Positions 34,049 through 43,201 of a DNA stretch of 64,000 nt are shown piece after piece. The first letter of the stretch is position 1, and every line of letters begins with the position of its first letter. The DNA comes from Pseudomonadota bacterium. GTDB taxonomy: Bacteria > Myxococcota_A > UBA796 > SXON01. The stretch is from NCBI GenBank assembly GCA_030685065.1, contig JAUXQH010000151.1:1-64000 (forward strand), read 5' to 3'. The notes under the pieces were generated by a model, which saw only the letters and a list, made by a program, of their open reading frames with translations, was not told where the DNA came from and searched no databases. The position numbers were made by a program, and so were the translations under genes.

Positions 34049-34186
34049 CTACGCGCCCTTGCGCCAACGCTTGATGTCCAGCCACAGCTTGCCGAAGCAG
34101 ATGTAGAAGATGATGGCATTGGCGAGCATGAACACGCCGAACTCCGTCCATCCGACGAGCAGCGGGGGTTGGATGACGGCGATCAT
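34049..34186 (-). CDS. 45-residue single-span membrane peptide coupled to CoA-transferase
   Basis: A small gene with one membrane segment (about residues 14-33: TEFGVFMLANAIIFYICFGK) and a basic C-terminus (KLWLDIKRWRKGA), which gives an N-out/C-in topology. Its ATG overlaps the TGA of the CoA-transferase gene (ATGA), strong evidence for translation. No family recognised. It may anchor or regulate the enzyme or act separately. Confidence 0.6.
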   Translation of the reverse strand: MIAVIQPPLLVGWTEFGVFMLANAIIFYICFGKLWLDIKRWRKGA

Positions 34187-35193
34187 GCCCGCACGTATCC
34201 GACCCGAGCGAGCTCGGCCGCCGTGTGCTCTCCCAGCGCGGGAACGGGGCCCTCGACCGGCCCCGTGGGCGGGTGCGCCAGCCCGTCGAAGAACAGGTTT
34301 CGCGTCGCTACCTGCGGATCGTTCGCCACCTCCGCGAGGCCGAGCACGGGGATGACGCAGGCGCCCCCGAGCCGCGCGAGCCACGCGTCCCTCGGGGCGG
34401 TGGCGAACAGGCGCGCGAGCCCCTCCGCGGAGTCGTCGCTGGTCGCGGTGCGGAGCTCCGCCAGGAAGTGTGGCTCCAGCGCCGCCACGCTCACCCAGCC
34501 GCCGTCCGAGCAGCGGTAGAGCCCATAGGCGGGCATGCCGCCGGTGAGCAGCTCGTCGGGCGGCGCGCCCGCCGCGAGCTGGGCGAACTGCGTCTGCTGG
34601 AGGCCGATCAGGCCGTCGAGCATGGCGATGTCGAGCCAAGCGCCGTGCCCCGACCGCGAGCGGTCGAGCAACGCCGCGGTGATCCGGAGCGCGGCGGTGA
34701 GGCCGCCCGCCGCGAGGTCCGCCCACTGCACCCTCGGCACCGTGGGGTCCGCGTGGCCGAGCAGCCCCGCGATCGAGAGAAACCCGATGTCGTGGCCGGG
34801 GAGCTGCGCGTACGGGCCGGTCTGGCCCCACCCGGTGAGGCTGGCGATCACCAGGCGCGGGAAGCGCGTACGAAGCGCGCGCGGGTCCAGCCCGAGGCGG
34901 GCCATCACCCCCGGACGGAAGCTCTCCACGAGCACGTCCGCGTCGGCCAGGAGCGCGAACAGCGCGTCGCGATTCTCCGCCCGCTTCAGGTCGAGCGCGA
35001 CCGACCGCTTTCCGCGGTTCAGGGCGGAGAACCAGGCCCCGTGCTCCCCGAGGCCGGGGGGCAGGTGCCGGAGGAAGTCTCCGCCGACCGGATCCTCTAC
35101 CTTCACGACCCGCGCGCCGAGGCCCTGCAGGCAAAGCGTGGCGAAGGGGCCCGGCAACAGCCGCGACAGGTCGATGACCACCGTATCCTTCAC
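34183..35193 (-). CDS. CoA-transferase family III (CaiB/BaiF/AMACR-like)
   Basis: About 336 residues of a family III CoA-transferase or acyl-CoA racemase. Marks are VIDLSRLLPGPFATL at the start, RVVKVEDP, the GKRSVALDLKR segment, LVIASLTGWG, and the active-site region GHDIGFLSIAGLLG with Asp as catalyst. Alpha-methylacyl-CoA racemase has the same layout, so substrate and reaction are open. GTG at 35193 with GAGGG seven bases upstream is preferred over GTG at 35217. The stop is coupled to the 45-residue membrane gene. Divergent from the dikinase regulator with a palindrome between. Confidence 0.84.
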   Translation of the reverse strand: MKDTVVIDLSRLLPGPFATLCLQGLGARVVKVEDPVGGDFLRHLPPGLGEHGAWFSALNRGKRSVALDLKRAENRDALFALLADADVLVESFRPGVMARLGLDPRALRTRFPRLVIASLTGWGQTGPYAQLPGHDIGFLSIAGLLGHADPTVPRVQWADLAAGGLTAALRITAALLDRSRSGHGAWLDIAMLDGLIGLQQTQFAQLAAGAPPDELLTGGMPAYGLYRCSDGGWVSVAALEPHFLAELRTATSDDSAEGLARLFATAPRDAWLARLGGACVIPVLGLAEVANDPQVATRNLFFDGLAHPPTGPVEGPVPALGEHTAAELARVGYVRA

Positions 35194-35234
35194 GCGCGCT
35201 CCCTCAAGAAAAGCCACGGGCTCATCCCGGAGCG

Positions 35235-35248
35235 TCTATCGCGATAGA
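35235..35248. promoter_or_regulatory. Perfect 14-base palindrome between divergent genes
   Basis: TCTATCGCGATAGA is a perfect inverted repeat lying about 40 bases from the CoA-transferase start and 8 bases from the dikinase-regulator start. Its size and place fit a dimeric repressor operator over the divergent promoters. The binding protein is unknown. Confidence 0.4.
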
Positions 35249-35256
35249 GTGTGGGG

Positions 35257-36102
35257 ATGGTCGAACGTCCGGCGCGCCCACTCTTCATCGTCAGCGACGG
35301 AACCGGTGACACGGCCGACCGCGTCACGCGCGCGGCCCTGCGCCAGTTCGACGGGTTTCGCGTGGCGGTTCACGTGTTCTCGAACGTGACGGACGGGGAG
35401 CACCTCGACCGGATCCTGAAGCAGGCCGCCCTCACCGGCGCCTGCGTGGTGACGAGCCTCGTCGCGCCCGACCAGCGCACCCGCGCCAACGAGCTCTCGA
35501 GGGCCTACCGCATCGTGCAGATCGATGTCATCGGGGGCGTCATCAACGCGCTCTCCGGCTGGCTCGGCGAGGCCCCGGTGAACCAGCCGGGCCTCCTCCA
35601 CCGCACGGATGCAGAGTACTTCCGACGCATCGAGGCGGTCGAGTTCACCGTCAAGATGGATGACGGCAAGGAGCCGCGGATGTTGGAGAAGGCCGACATC
35701 GTGCTGGTCGGCGTGTCCCGCACCTCGAAGACCCCCCTCTCCGTCTTCCTTGCGTACAAGGGGTACAAGGTCGCCAACGTCCCCCTCGTGCTGAACCGCG
35801 ATCCGCCGGAGCAGCTCTTCGCCATCGATCCGAGCAAGGTCTTCGCGCTCACCATCGATCCGGAGGCGCTCCAGAACATCCGCAAGCAGCGCCTCCAGAC
35901 CATGCGCATGCAGGGCGACATCAACTACGGCCAGATGGACTACATCCTGGCCGAGCTCGAATACGCCGAGGAGCTCTTCAAGCGCAACCGGCAGTGGGCC
36001 CACATCAACGTGACCAACAAGGCCCTCGAGGAGACGGCGGCGTCCATCCTGTCCCTCTACACGGAGCGCGGCACGTTCGAGCGCGAGGTCGGACAGCTCT
36101 GA
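35257..36102 (+). CDS. ppsR: Pyruvate, water (or phosphate) dikinase regulatory protein
   Basis: A 281-residue kinase/pyrophosphorylase of the PSRP family (DUF299). It phosphorylates (ADP-dependent) and dephosphorylates (phosphate-dependent) a Thr next to the catalytic His of PEP synthase or PPDK. Evidence is the N-terminal LFIVSDGTGDTADRVTRA, the P-loop-like GVSRTSKTP (152-160), KVANVPLVLNRDPPEQLF and YAEELF near the C-terminus. Length is normal. ATG at 35257 is preferred to GTG 35251. The dikinase itself is not in the window. The stop shares a base with a 16-codon frame leading into the kinase gene. Confidence 0.93.
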   Translation: MVERPARPLFIVSDGTGDTADRVTRAALRQFDGFRVAVHVFSNVTDGEHLDRILKQAALTGACVVTSLVAPDQRTRANELSRAYRIVQIDVIGGVINALSGWLGEAPVNQPGLLHRTDAEYFRRIEAVEFTVKMDDGKEPRMLEKADIVLVGVSRTSKTPLSVFLAYKGYKVANVPLVLNRDPPEQLFAIDPSKVFALTIDPEALQNIRKQRLQTMRMQGDINYGQMDYILAELEYAEELFKRNRQWAHINVTNKALEETAASILSLYTERGTFEREVGQL

Positions 36103-36152
36103 TGCTCACCGCTCTTATGGCCACCACACTCGGGGGCGAGCCCGCACCGTGA
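36102..36152 (+). CDS. 16-codon leader frame linking ppsR and the Ser/Thr kinase
   Basis: A short frame (peptide MLTALMATTLGGEPAP) starts on the last base of the regulator's stop (TGATG) and stops in overlap with the GTG of the kinase (GTGA). It would pass ribosomes from one gene to the next. The chain of overlaps is visible; that it is translated is inference. Confidence 0.35.
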   Translation: MLTALMATTLGGEPAP

Positions 36153-38071
36153 TTGGCAGCGTTCTCGACAAATACGAGGTCCTGCAGAAGCTGGGCGAGG
36201 GAGCGACCGCCACGGTGTACCGCGGCCGCCACCTCACGATTGGCCGCGACGTCGCGATCAAGGTGCTCCACCCCCACCTCTCCGCGTCGAGCCGCTACCG
36301 CGAGCGGTTCAATCGCGAGGCGCGCGCCGTTGGCCGCCTCTCCCATCAGAACATCGTGTCGATCCTCGACTACTCGGGGCAGAACGCCGAGGAGTGCTAC
36401 ATCGTCACCGAGCTGATCGACGGGGTCACCGTCCTCGAGCTCATCCAGCAGCGCGGGCGGCTCCCCTCCGAGATCGCCGCGCTGATCGGCGCCGCGCTCG
36501 CCTCCGCCCTGGCGTTCGCCCACCGCGAGGGCATCATCCACCGGGACATCAAGCCCGAGAACGTGATGATCCGGCGAGACGGCCGGGTCAAGCTCATGGA
36601 CTTCGGGGTCGCGCGCGTGCTCGACGAGAGCTCCATCACGCTGGACGGCTCGCTGCTCGGCTCGCCCGCGTACATGAGCCCGCAGCAGGCGCTGGACGAG
36701 ACGCTCGACGGGCGAACCGACATCTTCAGCCTCGGAACGGTGCTGTTCCACGCGGTGACCGGGCACGTCCCCTTCTCCGGCAGCAACGCCTCGGTCATCC
36801 TCCGGAACATCATCGAGGCGAACCGGCCCGACGTGCTCGAGCTCGCGCCGCAGGCCTCGCCCTCGATCGCAGCGGTCATCGACCGGCTCCTCCAGCCCCG
36901 CCCGGACGACCGTTACCCCACCGCGGACGACGCGAGCGCGGCCCTGCTCGCCTGTCTCGATGAGGTCGGGCTCTCTCCGGAGCATCCGACCATCAACCTC
37001 CGCGCCTACGTGGTCGACGCGGTTGCGTGCGAGGAGAGCCTCGCGACGATCCTGCGGCCGACGCTGCTCCAGGTAGGCAAGGACCGCCTCACGCGGGGGG
37101 ACACGCTCGGCGCCCTCCAGCTCTTCAACCGGCTCCTCGCCATCGACGAGGACAACGCCGAGGTCATCGCCCTCATCCAGTCATTGCACCAGGCGGCGCC
37201 GGGCGCGTCGTGGCGGACGCGCGCCCCCTTGCCTGCGCTCATCCTCGTGGTCCTCGGGCTCCTCCTCGGCGGGGGGGCGTGGGTCTGGACGCACCGAGAC
37301 TCGACCTCGCAGGTGGATTCTTCGCCGGCCGCGCCGGTCGCCATCACCGCTCCGGCGGTCACCGCGCCCCCCCCGGGCACGGCCACCACCGCGTCGGGTC
37401 CAGCCGTCGTGTCTCCCCCTCCCGACGGTGCCCTGGTCCCGGCGCTCACGCCGCCCTCCCCTCCCCGCGCCAGCCCCGGGAGCATGGTCCCGGTGCGGAT
37501 CCCGGAGGGGGCCCGCAAGGCGATGACGCTGACCCTCCCCGCGCCCGCGGCTGTGAAGCCCGCCGAGGTCGTCTTCAACCTCAAGGAGGCCGGGAACGCC
37601 TATTGCGACGTGTGGGTCGACGGCGTGAAGCACGGCGCGCGTCGGGACTCCAACCCGGCCGAAGCGTGGATTGGCACCGAAGGGCGCCCGCTCAAGCTCC
37701 CGCCGGGCAAATACCAGATCGAGGTCCGGAACCCCTACGCCGATCCCTGGAAAACCGACATCCAGCTCTCCGAGGGCGAGCCGATCACGTTGACGCCCGT
37801 GCTCCGTCGCAAGCAGGTGGAGTTCACGGTCAACCCGCTCATCCCGGACGGATGCAAGCTGACCGTGGGCACGACCGTGTACGATCCCGTTCGCACGTTC
37901 CGGACCATCAACCTGCGCGACCCGGACCCCGCCACGCTCGCGACCTTCGAGTGCCCGTCCCCCATCGGCTCCTTCAGCGTCACCCTCGGCGAGACCGTGC
38001 CGGGCGGCACCGTGATGCTGCCCACGCGCGTCCCCAACACGCGGGGCACGTCCCTGCCCGTGAACCCGTGA
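36149..38071 (+). CDS. Membrane Ser/Thr protein kinase (Hanks-type) with PEGA-like sensor
   Basis: A 640-residue bacterial STPK. The kinase domain (about 9-270) has the Gly loop LGEGATATV, Lys38 (VAIKVL), HRDIKPEN (131-138) with catalytic Asp133, and DFGVAR (151-156). The activation segment has GSPAYMSPQQA. After a TPR-like linker (about 290-350), one membrane helix (about 360-378) is followed by an Ala/Pro-rich spacer and two beta domains that look like PEGA repeats (about 470-620), probably extracytoplasmic. GTG at 36149 overlaps the short leader frame. It probably phosphorylates the neighbouring or remote proteins in response to envelope signals. Confidence 0.9.
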   Translation: MIGSVLDKYEVLQKLGEGATATVYRGRHLTIGRDVAIKVLHPHLSASSRYRERFNREARAVGRLSHQNIVSILDYSGQNAEECYIVTELIDGVTVLELIQQRGRLPSEIAALIGAALASALAFAHREGIIHRDIKPENVMIRRDGRVKLMDFGVARVLDESSITLDGSLLGSPAYMSPQQALDETLDGRTDIFSLGTVLFHAVTGHVPFSGSNASVILRNIIEANRPDVLELAPQASPSIAAVIDRLLQPRPDDRYPTADDASAALLACLDEVGLSPEHPTINLRAYVVDAVACEESLATILRPTLLQVGKDRLTRGDTLGALQLFNRLLAIDEDNAEVIALIQSLHQAAPGASWRTRAPLPALILVVLGLLLGGGAWVWTHRDSTSQVDSSPAAPVAITAPAVTAPPPGTATTASGPAVVSPPPDGALVPALTPPSPPRASPGSMVPVRIPEGARKAMTLTLPAPAAVKPAEVVFNLKEAGNAYCDVWVDGVKHGARRDSNPAEAWIGTEGRPLKLPPGKYQIEVRNPYADPWKTDIQLSEGEPITLTPVLRRKQVEFTVNPLIPDGCKLTVGTTVYDPVRTFRTINLRDPDPATLATFECPSPIGSFSVTLGETVPGGTVMLPTRVPNTRGTSLPVNP

Positions 38072-38550
38072 CGCGGCCCCCCGTGACCCTGCCATCCGTG
38101 ACCCTGCTGTCGCGGCGGATGCACCCGGGAGCCGGCTCGCCGGCCCAGAATCGCCCGGTTCCCTGGGCTTCCCGCTGGTGGCACGTCGCTTGCATTCCAC
38201 TCCTCGCGTCGGGCTGCTTGTACCTGGGCCCGATCCCCACCCTCGAGGAGAACGTGGCCCCTGTAGTCCTTCGCAAGACGGAGACCCCCACCGGGGTCAT
38301 CCTCATCGGGCCCGAGGGACACAAGGTGACCGTGCTCGCGCGGGACCCCGAGGACGACCCGATGGTGTTCATCTGGCGTCTCTCCAGGGACGGCGTCCTC
38401 GGCACCGCGTACCCCGTCAACAATGGCCTTGGCAGCGAGATCGACCTCCCCTTCGATCAGGAGCTCGACGGTCAGACGCTCTACGTCGACATCGACGACG
38501 GACAGAACGACTACGTCACCGTTTTCTGGCCCCTGGAGGTGTTGCTGTGA
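38068..38550 (+). CDS. Small lipoprotein downstream of the kinase
   Basis: A 160-residue lipoprotein with lipobox ASGC after a hydrophobic stretch (ACIPLLASGC); the mature part (about 115 residues) is acidic and beta-like, without motifs. GTG at 38068 overlaps the kinase stop (GTGA) and gives a long N-region; ATG at 38119 is an alternative giving a shorter, more usual signal. Part of the kinase operon; also coupled to the next gene (GTGA). It may bind the kinase sensor, by position only. Confidence 0.6.
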   Translation: MTRPPVTLPSVTLLSRRMHPGAGSPAQNRPVPWASRWWHVACIPLLASGCLYLGPIPTLEENVAPVVLRKTETPTGVILIGPEGHKVTVLARDPEDDPMVFIWRLSRDGVLGTAYPVNNGLGSEIDLPFDQELDGQTLYVDIDDGQNDYVTVFWPLEVLL

Positions 38551-40130
38551 GGCAAGCGTTCTTGAAGACGCGTGCATTGTCGCTCACGACGCTCCTGCTG
38601 CTGCTCTCGGGGTGCAGCGCGGAGTCGAGCTTCGAGGGGGTGAGCGCGCCGCGGGAGGATGGTACGCCCGCGGGCACCCTTCGCCTCGACGTGACTCCCC
38701 CGACGACCGAGGGTGCGATCCTCCTGCAACAGAGCCACCTCCTGCCGCCGGACGCGTACGAAGGCGTGGGGCTCGAGCTGTTGGGGACGCGCAGCGTCTC
38801 CGGCGTGCTCACCGCCCAGGTCGCCCGCGGGTGGTCCTTCGGCGCGCCCACCAGCCCCGAACCGCTCGTGGCCGGAATCCTCGCGCTCCCCGAGGGCGAT
38901 CTGCAGGGCGCGATCGCCCAGAGCGGGGAGGATGGCGCCTTCGTCCTGTCCTTTCCCGCCTACCACACCCCCATCGAGGTCGCGTTCGTGCCGGTCGACG
39001 CCGGCATGGCCCCGATCCTCGTCCTCGAAGCGCCCACCTACGACCGCACCGGGTGGAACCAGGAGATCCTGCCGGGCATCCCGGTGTACGGGCGCGTGAC
39101 CGGCCTCGTGGACGGCCTCGAGCAGCCGCTCGCGGGCATCACGCTCCGCATCTCCCAGGTCGTCGGTGGGCAGGCCGTCAGCAGCGCGGCGTTCACGACG
39201 GATCGGACCGGCTGGTACGTCGCACGCGTCCAGGATCTCGGGGAGTACACGATCGAGGTGGAGGGAGGCGCGTCGACCGCCGCCGACCGGATGGTCCCCA
39301 CGCTCTCGGTGCCGGTCCTGGTCGAGGCCGACGAGGGCGTCGAGCTCCCGATCACCCTCGGCCACGTTCAGGCCGCCTCTGCGGACGGCAGCGTGGTCGA
39401 CTTCGACGGGGACCGCGTGGTGAACGCGCTCATCCGCTTCACGTCGGTCTCCCTCGACAGCGGCGTGGGCGCGCTGACGGTCGAGACGGACACGAACGGC
39501 GAGGGCCGGTTCATCACCGACCTGTTGCCCGGCGTGTACGACATCGAGATCATGCCCGCCTACGACACGAACGTGACTGCCAGCCCCGCACGGTACGACC
39601 GGCAGCGCATCAGCGACGGCATCAACCTGCCGAACCTCCTGGTCCAGGCGCCCGCGCGCCTCTCGGGCCGCGTGCTGAACGCCTCGGAGGACCCCGCGGC
39701 GGACGTGCAGGTGGTCGCGACCGAGGTGGGCTTCGGCGGGAACGTCTACTTTGCCCGCACCGGGCAGGACGGCGCGTTCGACTTCCCCGTGACGGACGTG
39801 CCGCTCACCGTCACCCTCACCCCCTCGCGCTCGGAGGACGGCGCGGTCACCACCGTCGACGTGGCGGAACCCGGGGCGATCGGCGCCTTCGTGCTCGATG
39901 CCGGCGTGCCGCTGGACGGAAAGGTCACCTACGAGGGGACCGACATCGCCTACGCCTCGGTCGACGTGTACGACGCAGGGTCCGGGCTGCTGCTCGGACG
40001 GACCATCTCCGACGAGGCCGGCTACTTCTCGCTCCGCGTCTCCTTGCCCGAGGCCTCGCTCGACACCGCCGACACGGGCGCGGACACCGCGGCGGACACG
40101 GGCGCAGACACGGCGGATACCGCCCGCTGA
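38547..40130 (+). CDS. Lipoprotein with carboxypeptidase-regulatory-like repeats and Asp-Thr-Ala tail
   Basis: A 527-residue lipoprotein (lipobox LLSGC). Several beta-sandwich repeats in the middle (turns such as RVTGLVDGLEQPLAG, RVLNASEDPAAD and KVTYEGTDIAY) resemble carboxypeptidase-regulatory or Cna-B-like domains. The last 20 residues are a low-complexity Asp-Thr-Ala/Gly run common in surface proteins of this lineage. GTG at 38547 overlaps the preceding stop (GTGA), with GGAGGT upstream. It completes the kinase-lipoprotein operon. Confidence 0.72.
   Translation: MRQAFLKTRALSLTTLLLLLSGCSAESSFEGVSAPREDGTPAGTLRLDVTPPTTEGAILLQQSHLLPPDAYEGVGLELLGTRSVSGVLTAQVARGWSFGAPTSPEPLVAGILALPEGDLQGAIAQSGEDGAFVLSFPAYHTPIEVAFVPVDAGMAPILVLEAPTYDRTGWNQEILPGIPVYGRVTGLVDGLEQPLAGITLRISQVVGGQAVSSAAFTTDRTGWYVARVQDLGEYTIEVEGGASTAADRMVPTLSVPVLVEADEGVELPITLGHVQAASADGSVVDFDGDRVVNALIRFTSVSLDSGVGALTVETDTNGEGRFITDLLPGVYDIEIMPAYDTNVTASPARYDRQRISDGINLPNLLVQAPARLSGRVLNASEDPAADVQVVATEVGFGGNVYFARTGQDGAFDFPVTDVPLTVTLTPSRSEDGAVTTVDVAEPGAIGAFVLDAGVPLDGKVTYEGTDIAYASVDVYDAGSGLLLGRTISDEAGYFSLRVSLPEASLDTADTGADTAADTGADTADTAR
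40062..40124 (+). repeat. Low-complexity Asp-Thr-Ala/Gly coding repeat
   Basis: Irregular repeats of gacac(c/g)g encode an acidic DTAD/DTGAD tail at the end of the lipoprotein. Confidence 0.75.
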
Positions 40131-40235
40131 CGCCGCGGCCCCAGGGGGCCGTCGTGAGCGGATTCGTCACGCGATGTGCGCGATCGGTGATTCCACGGTT
40201 GACCAACGCCCCATGCGGCGGCTACCCTCCGCGCC

Positions 40236-40991
40236 ATGCTGGCGGTGGCCACCCTCGCGGTGATGGTCGAGGTGGCGTGGGCGGAGGACGATGGGTCCCG
40301 GGCGGGGTTGGGTCACGCGATCCAGCAATACCTCGCGGGAAACGCGCCCGTCGCTCGCACTGAGCTCCAGGCTCTCCTGGCGCGCGGGCCCTCCCTCGCC
40401 CCCGAGGTGCGTCGCGAGGCGTTGCTCTGGCTCGGGGATCTCCTCTACGCGGAGGGAGGGGCGAACGCCGCGCGCAACGTCTTCGAGACGCTGCTCGGGG
40501 AAGACCCCGAGTACCCGATCGATCGCTTCGCGCACTCCCCCGAGGTGGTGGCGTTCTACGAGAGCCTTCGGTCCGCCGCGGCGCCGCCCCCGCTCCTGCC
40601 GTCCGCGCTCGATCTCGAGCCGACCCCGTGGCCGTGGACCGTGCTCCTGCCCGCCGGCGTCGGCTACTTCATCGACGAGAAGCCCGTCGCCGGCGCGATC
40701 GTGGGGGGGATCCAGGCCGCGGGGTTCGGCGTCTCCCTGGTCACCTACGTGCAGCTCCGCGAGCGGCTCCCCGCCAGCGGTCAGTTCCCCGAGGAGCACC
40801 CGGAGCGGCTCGCCGAGTTCAACGACCTCCTGCTGATCAACCGGCTGAGCGTCTCCGCGGCAGCCCTCGCCTACCTGCTGCCCATCCCCATCGAGTCCGG
40901 GCTCTGGGGCGCGCGCCGCGACGCCGAAAAGCGGGCTCGCGTCACGATGTACGTGGGGCCGAACACGGTCACGTTCGCCGGGCGGTTCTGA
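40236..40991 (+). CDS. Exported protein with TPR-like N-domain and membrane C-part
   Basis: A 251-residue protein with a signal peptide (cut near VAWA), a helical TPR-like section (about 25-100: YLAGNAPVARTELQALL, ALLWLGDLLYAEGG, ARNVFETLLGEDPEYP), and then hydrophobic segments (about 135-165 and 195-220). Such proteins occur with kinase or gliding-motility systems in Myxococcota, but I cannot name a family. The 105 bases before it hold no clear element. Confidence 0.55.
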   Translation: MLAVATLAVMVEVAWAEDDGSRAGLGHAIQQYLAGNAPVARTELQALLARGPSLAPEVRREALLWLGDLLYAEGGANAARNVFETLLGEDPEYPIDRFAHSPEVVAFYESLRSAAAPPPLLPSALDLEPTPWPWTVLLPAGVGYFIDEKPVAGAIVGGIQAAGFGVSLVTYVQLRERLPASGQFPEEHPERLAEFNDLLLINRLSVSAAALAYLLPIPIESGLWGARRDAEKRARVTMYVGPNTVTFAGRF

Positions 40992-41063
40992 CCGACGGGG
41001 CCGTCGGAGGCCCTCTTGTAGAGGCGCGGGGATATACTCCCGGCCACCCCGACGTCTGGAACC

Positions 41064-42845
<1,782 letters not shown>

Positions 42846-42846
42846 G

Positions 42847-43201
42847 CAGCAAATACCGAGCGCATCTGCGTTTCTTGGCGGCTTTCCGTGTAAGGAACGT
42901 GTAACGGCCGTTTGCCGGAGGCGCGTAGCCTCAAAGTGCGCGGCAGGCCGGCCGCCTCGCCCGCAGGCCTCGGCGCCGTCGGCGGCCAGGCGGAACGAGA
43001 ACCGGCGCCACCTTGGAGCTGCAGTGGTTTCCAGTCACCCCGATCCTTGATCGAGGGCGAAGCCGCAAACGGCATATGCAACCCGGTCAACTCCTCGGGA
43101 CGACCGTCGGGATTCGCATGTTGCCCGTTCTGCGCGGCGGAGGTGTGGTACTGCTCTGCGCCCCTGCCGTGCCCTCCCCTCCCGCTCGACGGAACTCGCC
43201 C
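42847..43201 (+). other. Left margin of Tc island, no gene
   Basis: About 355 bases without a supported gene. It contains the 21-base element at 42887-42907. The TcA frame is open through 43013-43201, but that part reads as low-quality Arg/Pro-rich sequence. I saw no clear sigma-70 or sigma-54 promoter for the toxin genes, although it should lie here. Confidence 0.5.
42887..42907 (+). repeat. Left copy of 21-base inverted terminal element (two half-sites)
   Basis: Two similar half-sites, CGTGTAAGG and CGTGTAACG, lie 11 bases apart (one helix turn). The reverse complement of 60160-60180 matches at 19 of 21 bases. Could be a recombinase- or regulator-binding site. Confidence 0.5.

Noticed and set aside
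41033-41038. TATACT -10-like element before the sigma-54 activator
   Set aside because: No -35 match at the right distance; chance occurrence cannot be excluded.
43013-43201. N-terminal extension of TcA from 43013
   Set aside because: The extension is Arg/Pro-rich and domain-like sequence begins at 43202. Kept only as an alternative start.
42847-43201. Sigma-54 promoter driven by the neighbouring activator
   Set aside because: I found no convincing GG-N10-GC box upstream of TcA; the activator is next door but may be only the insertion target.
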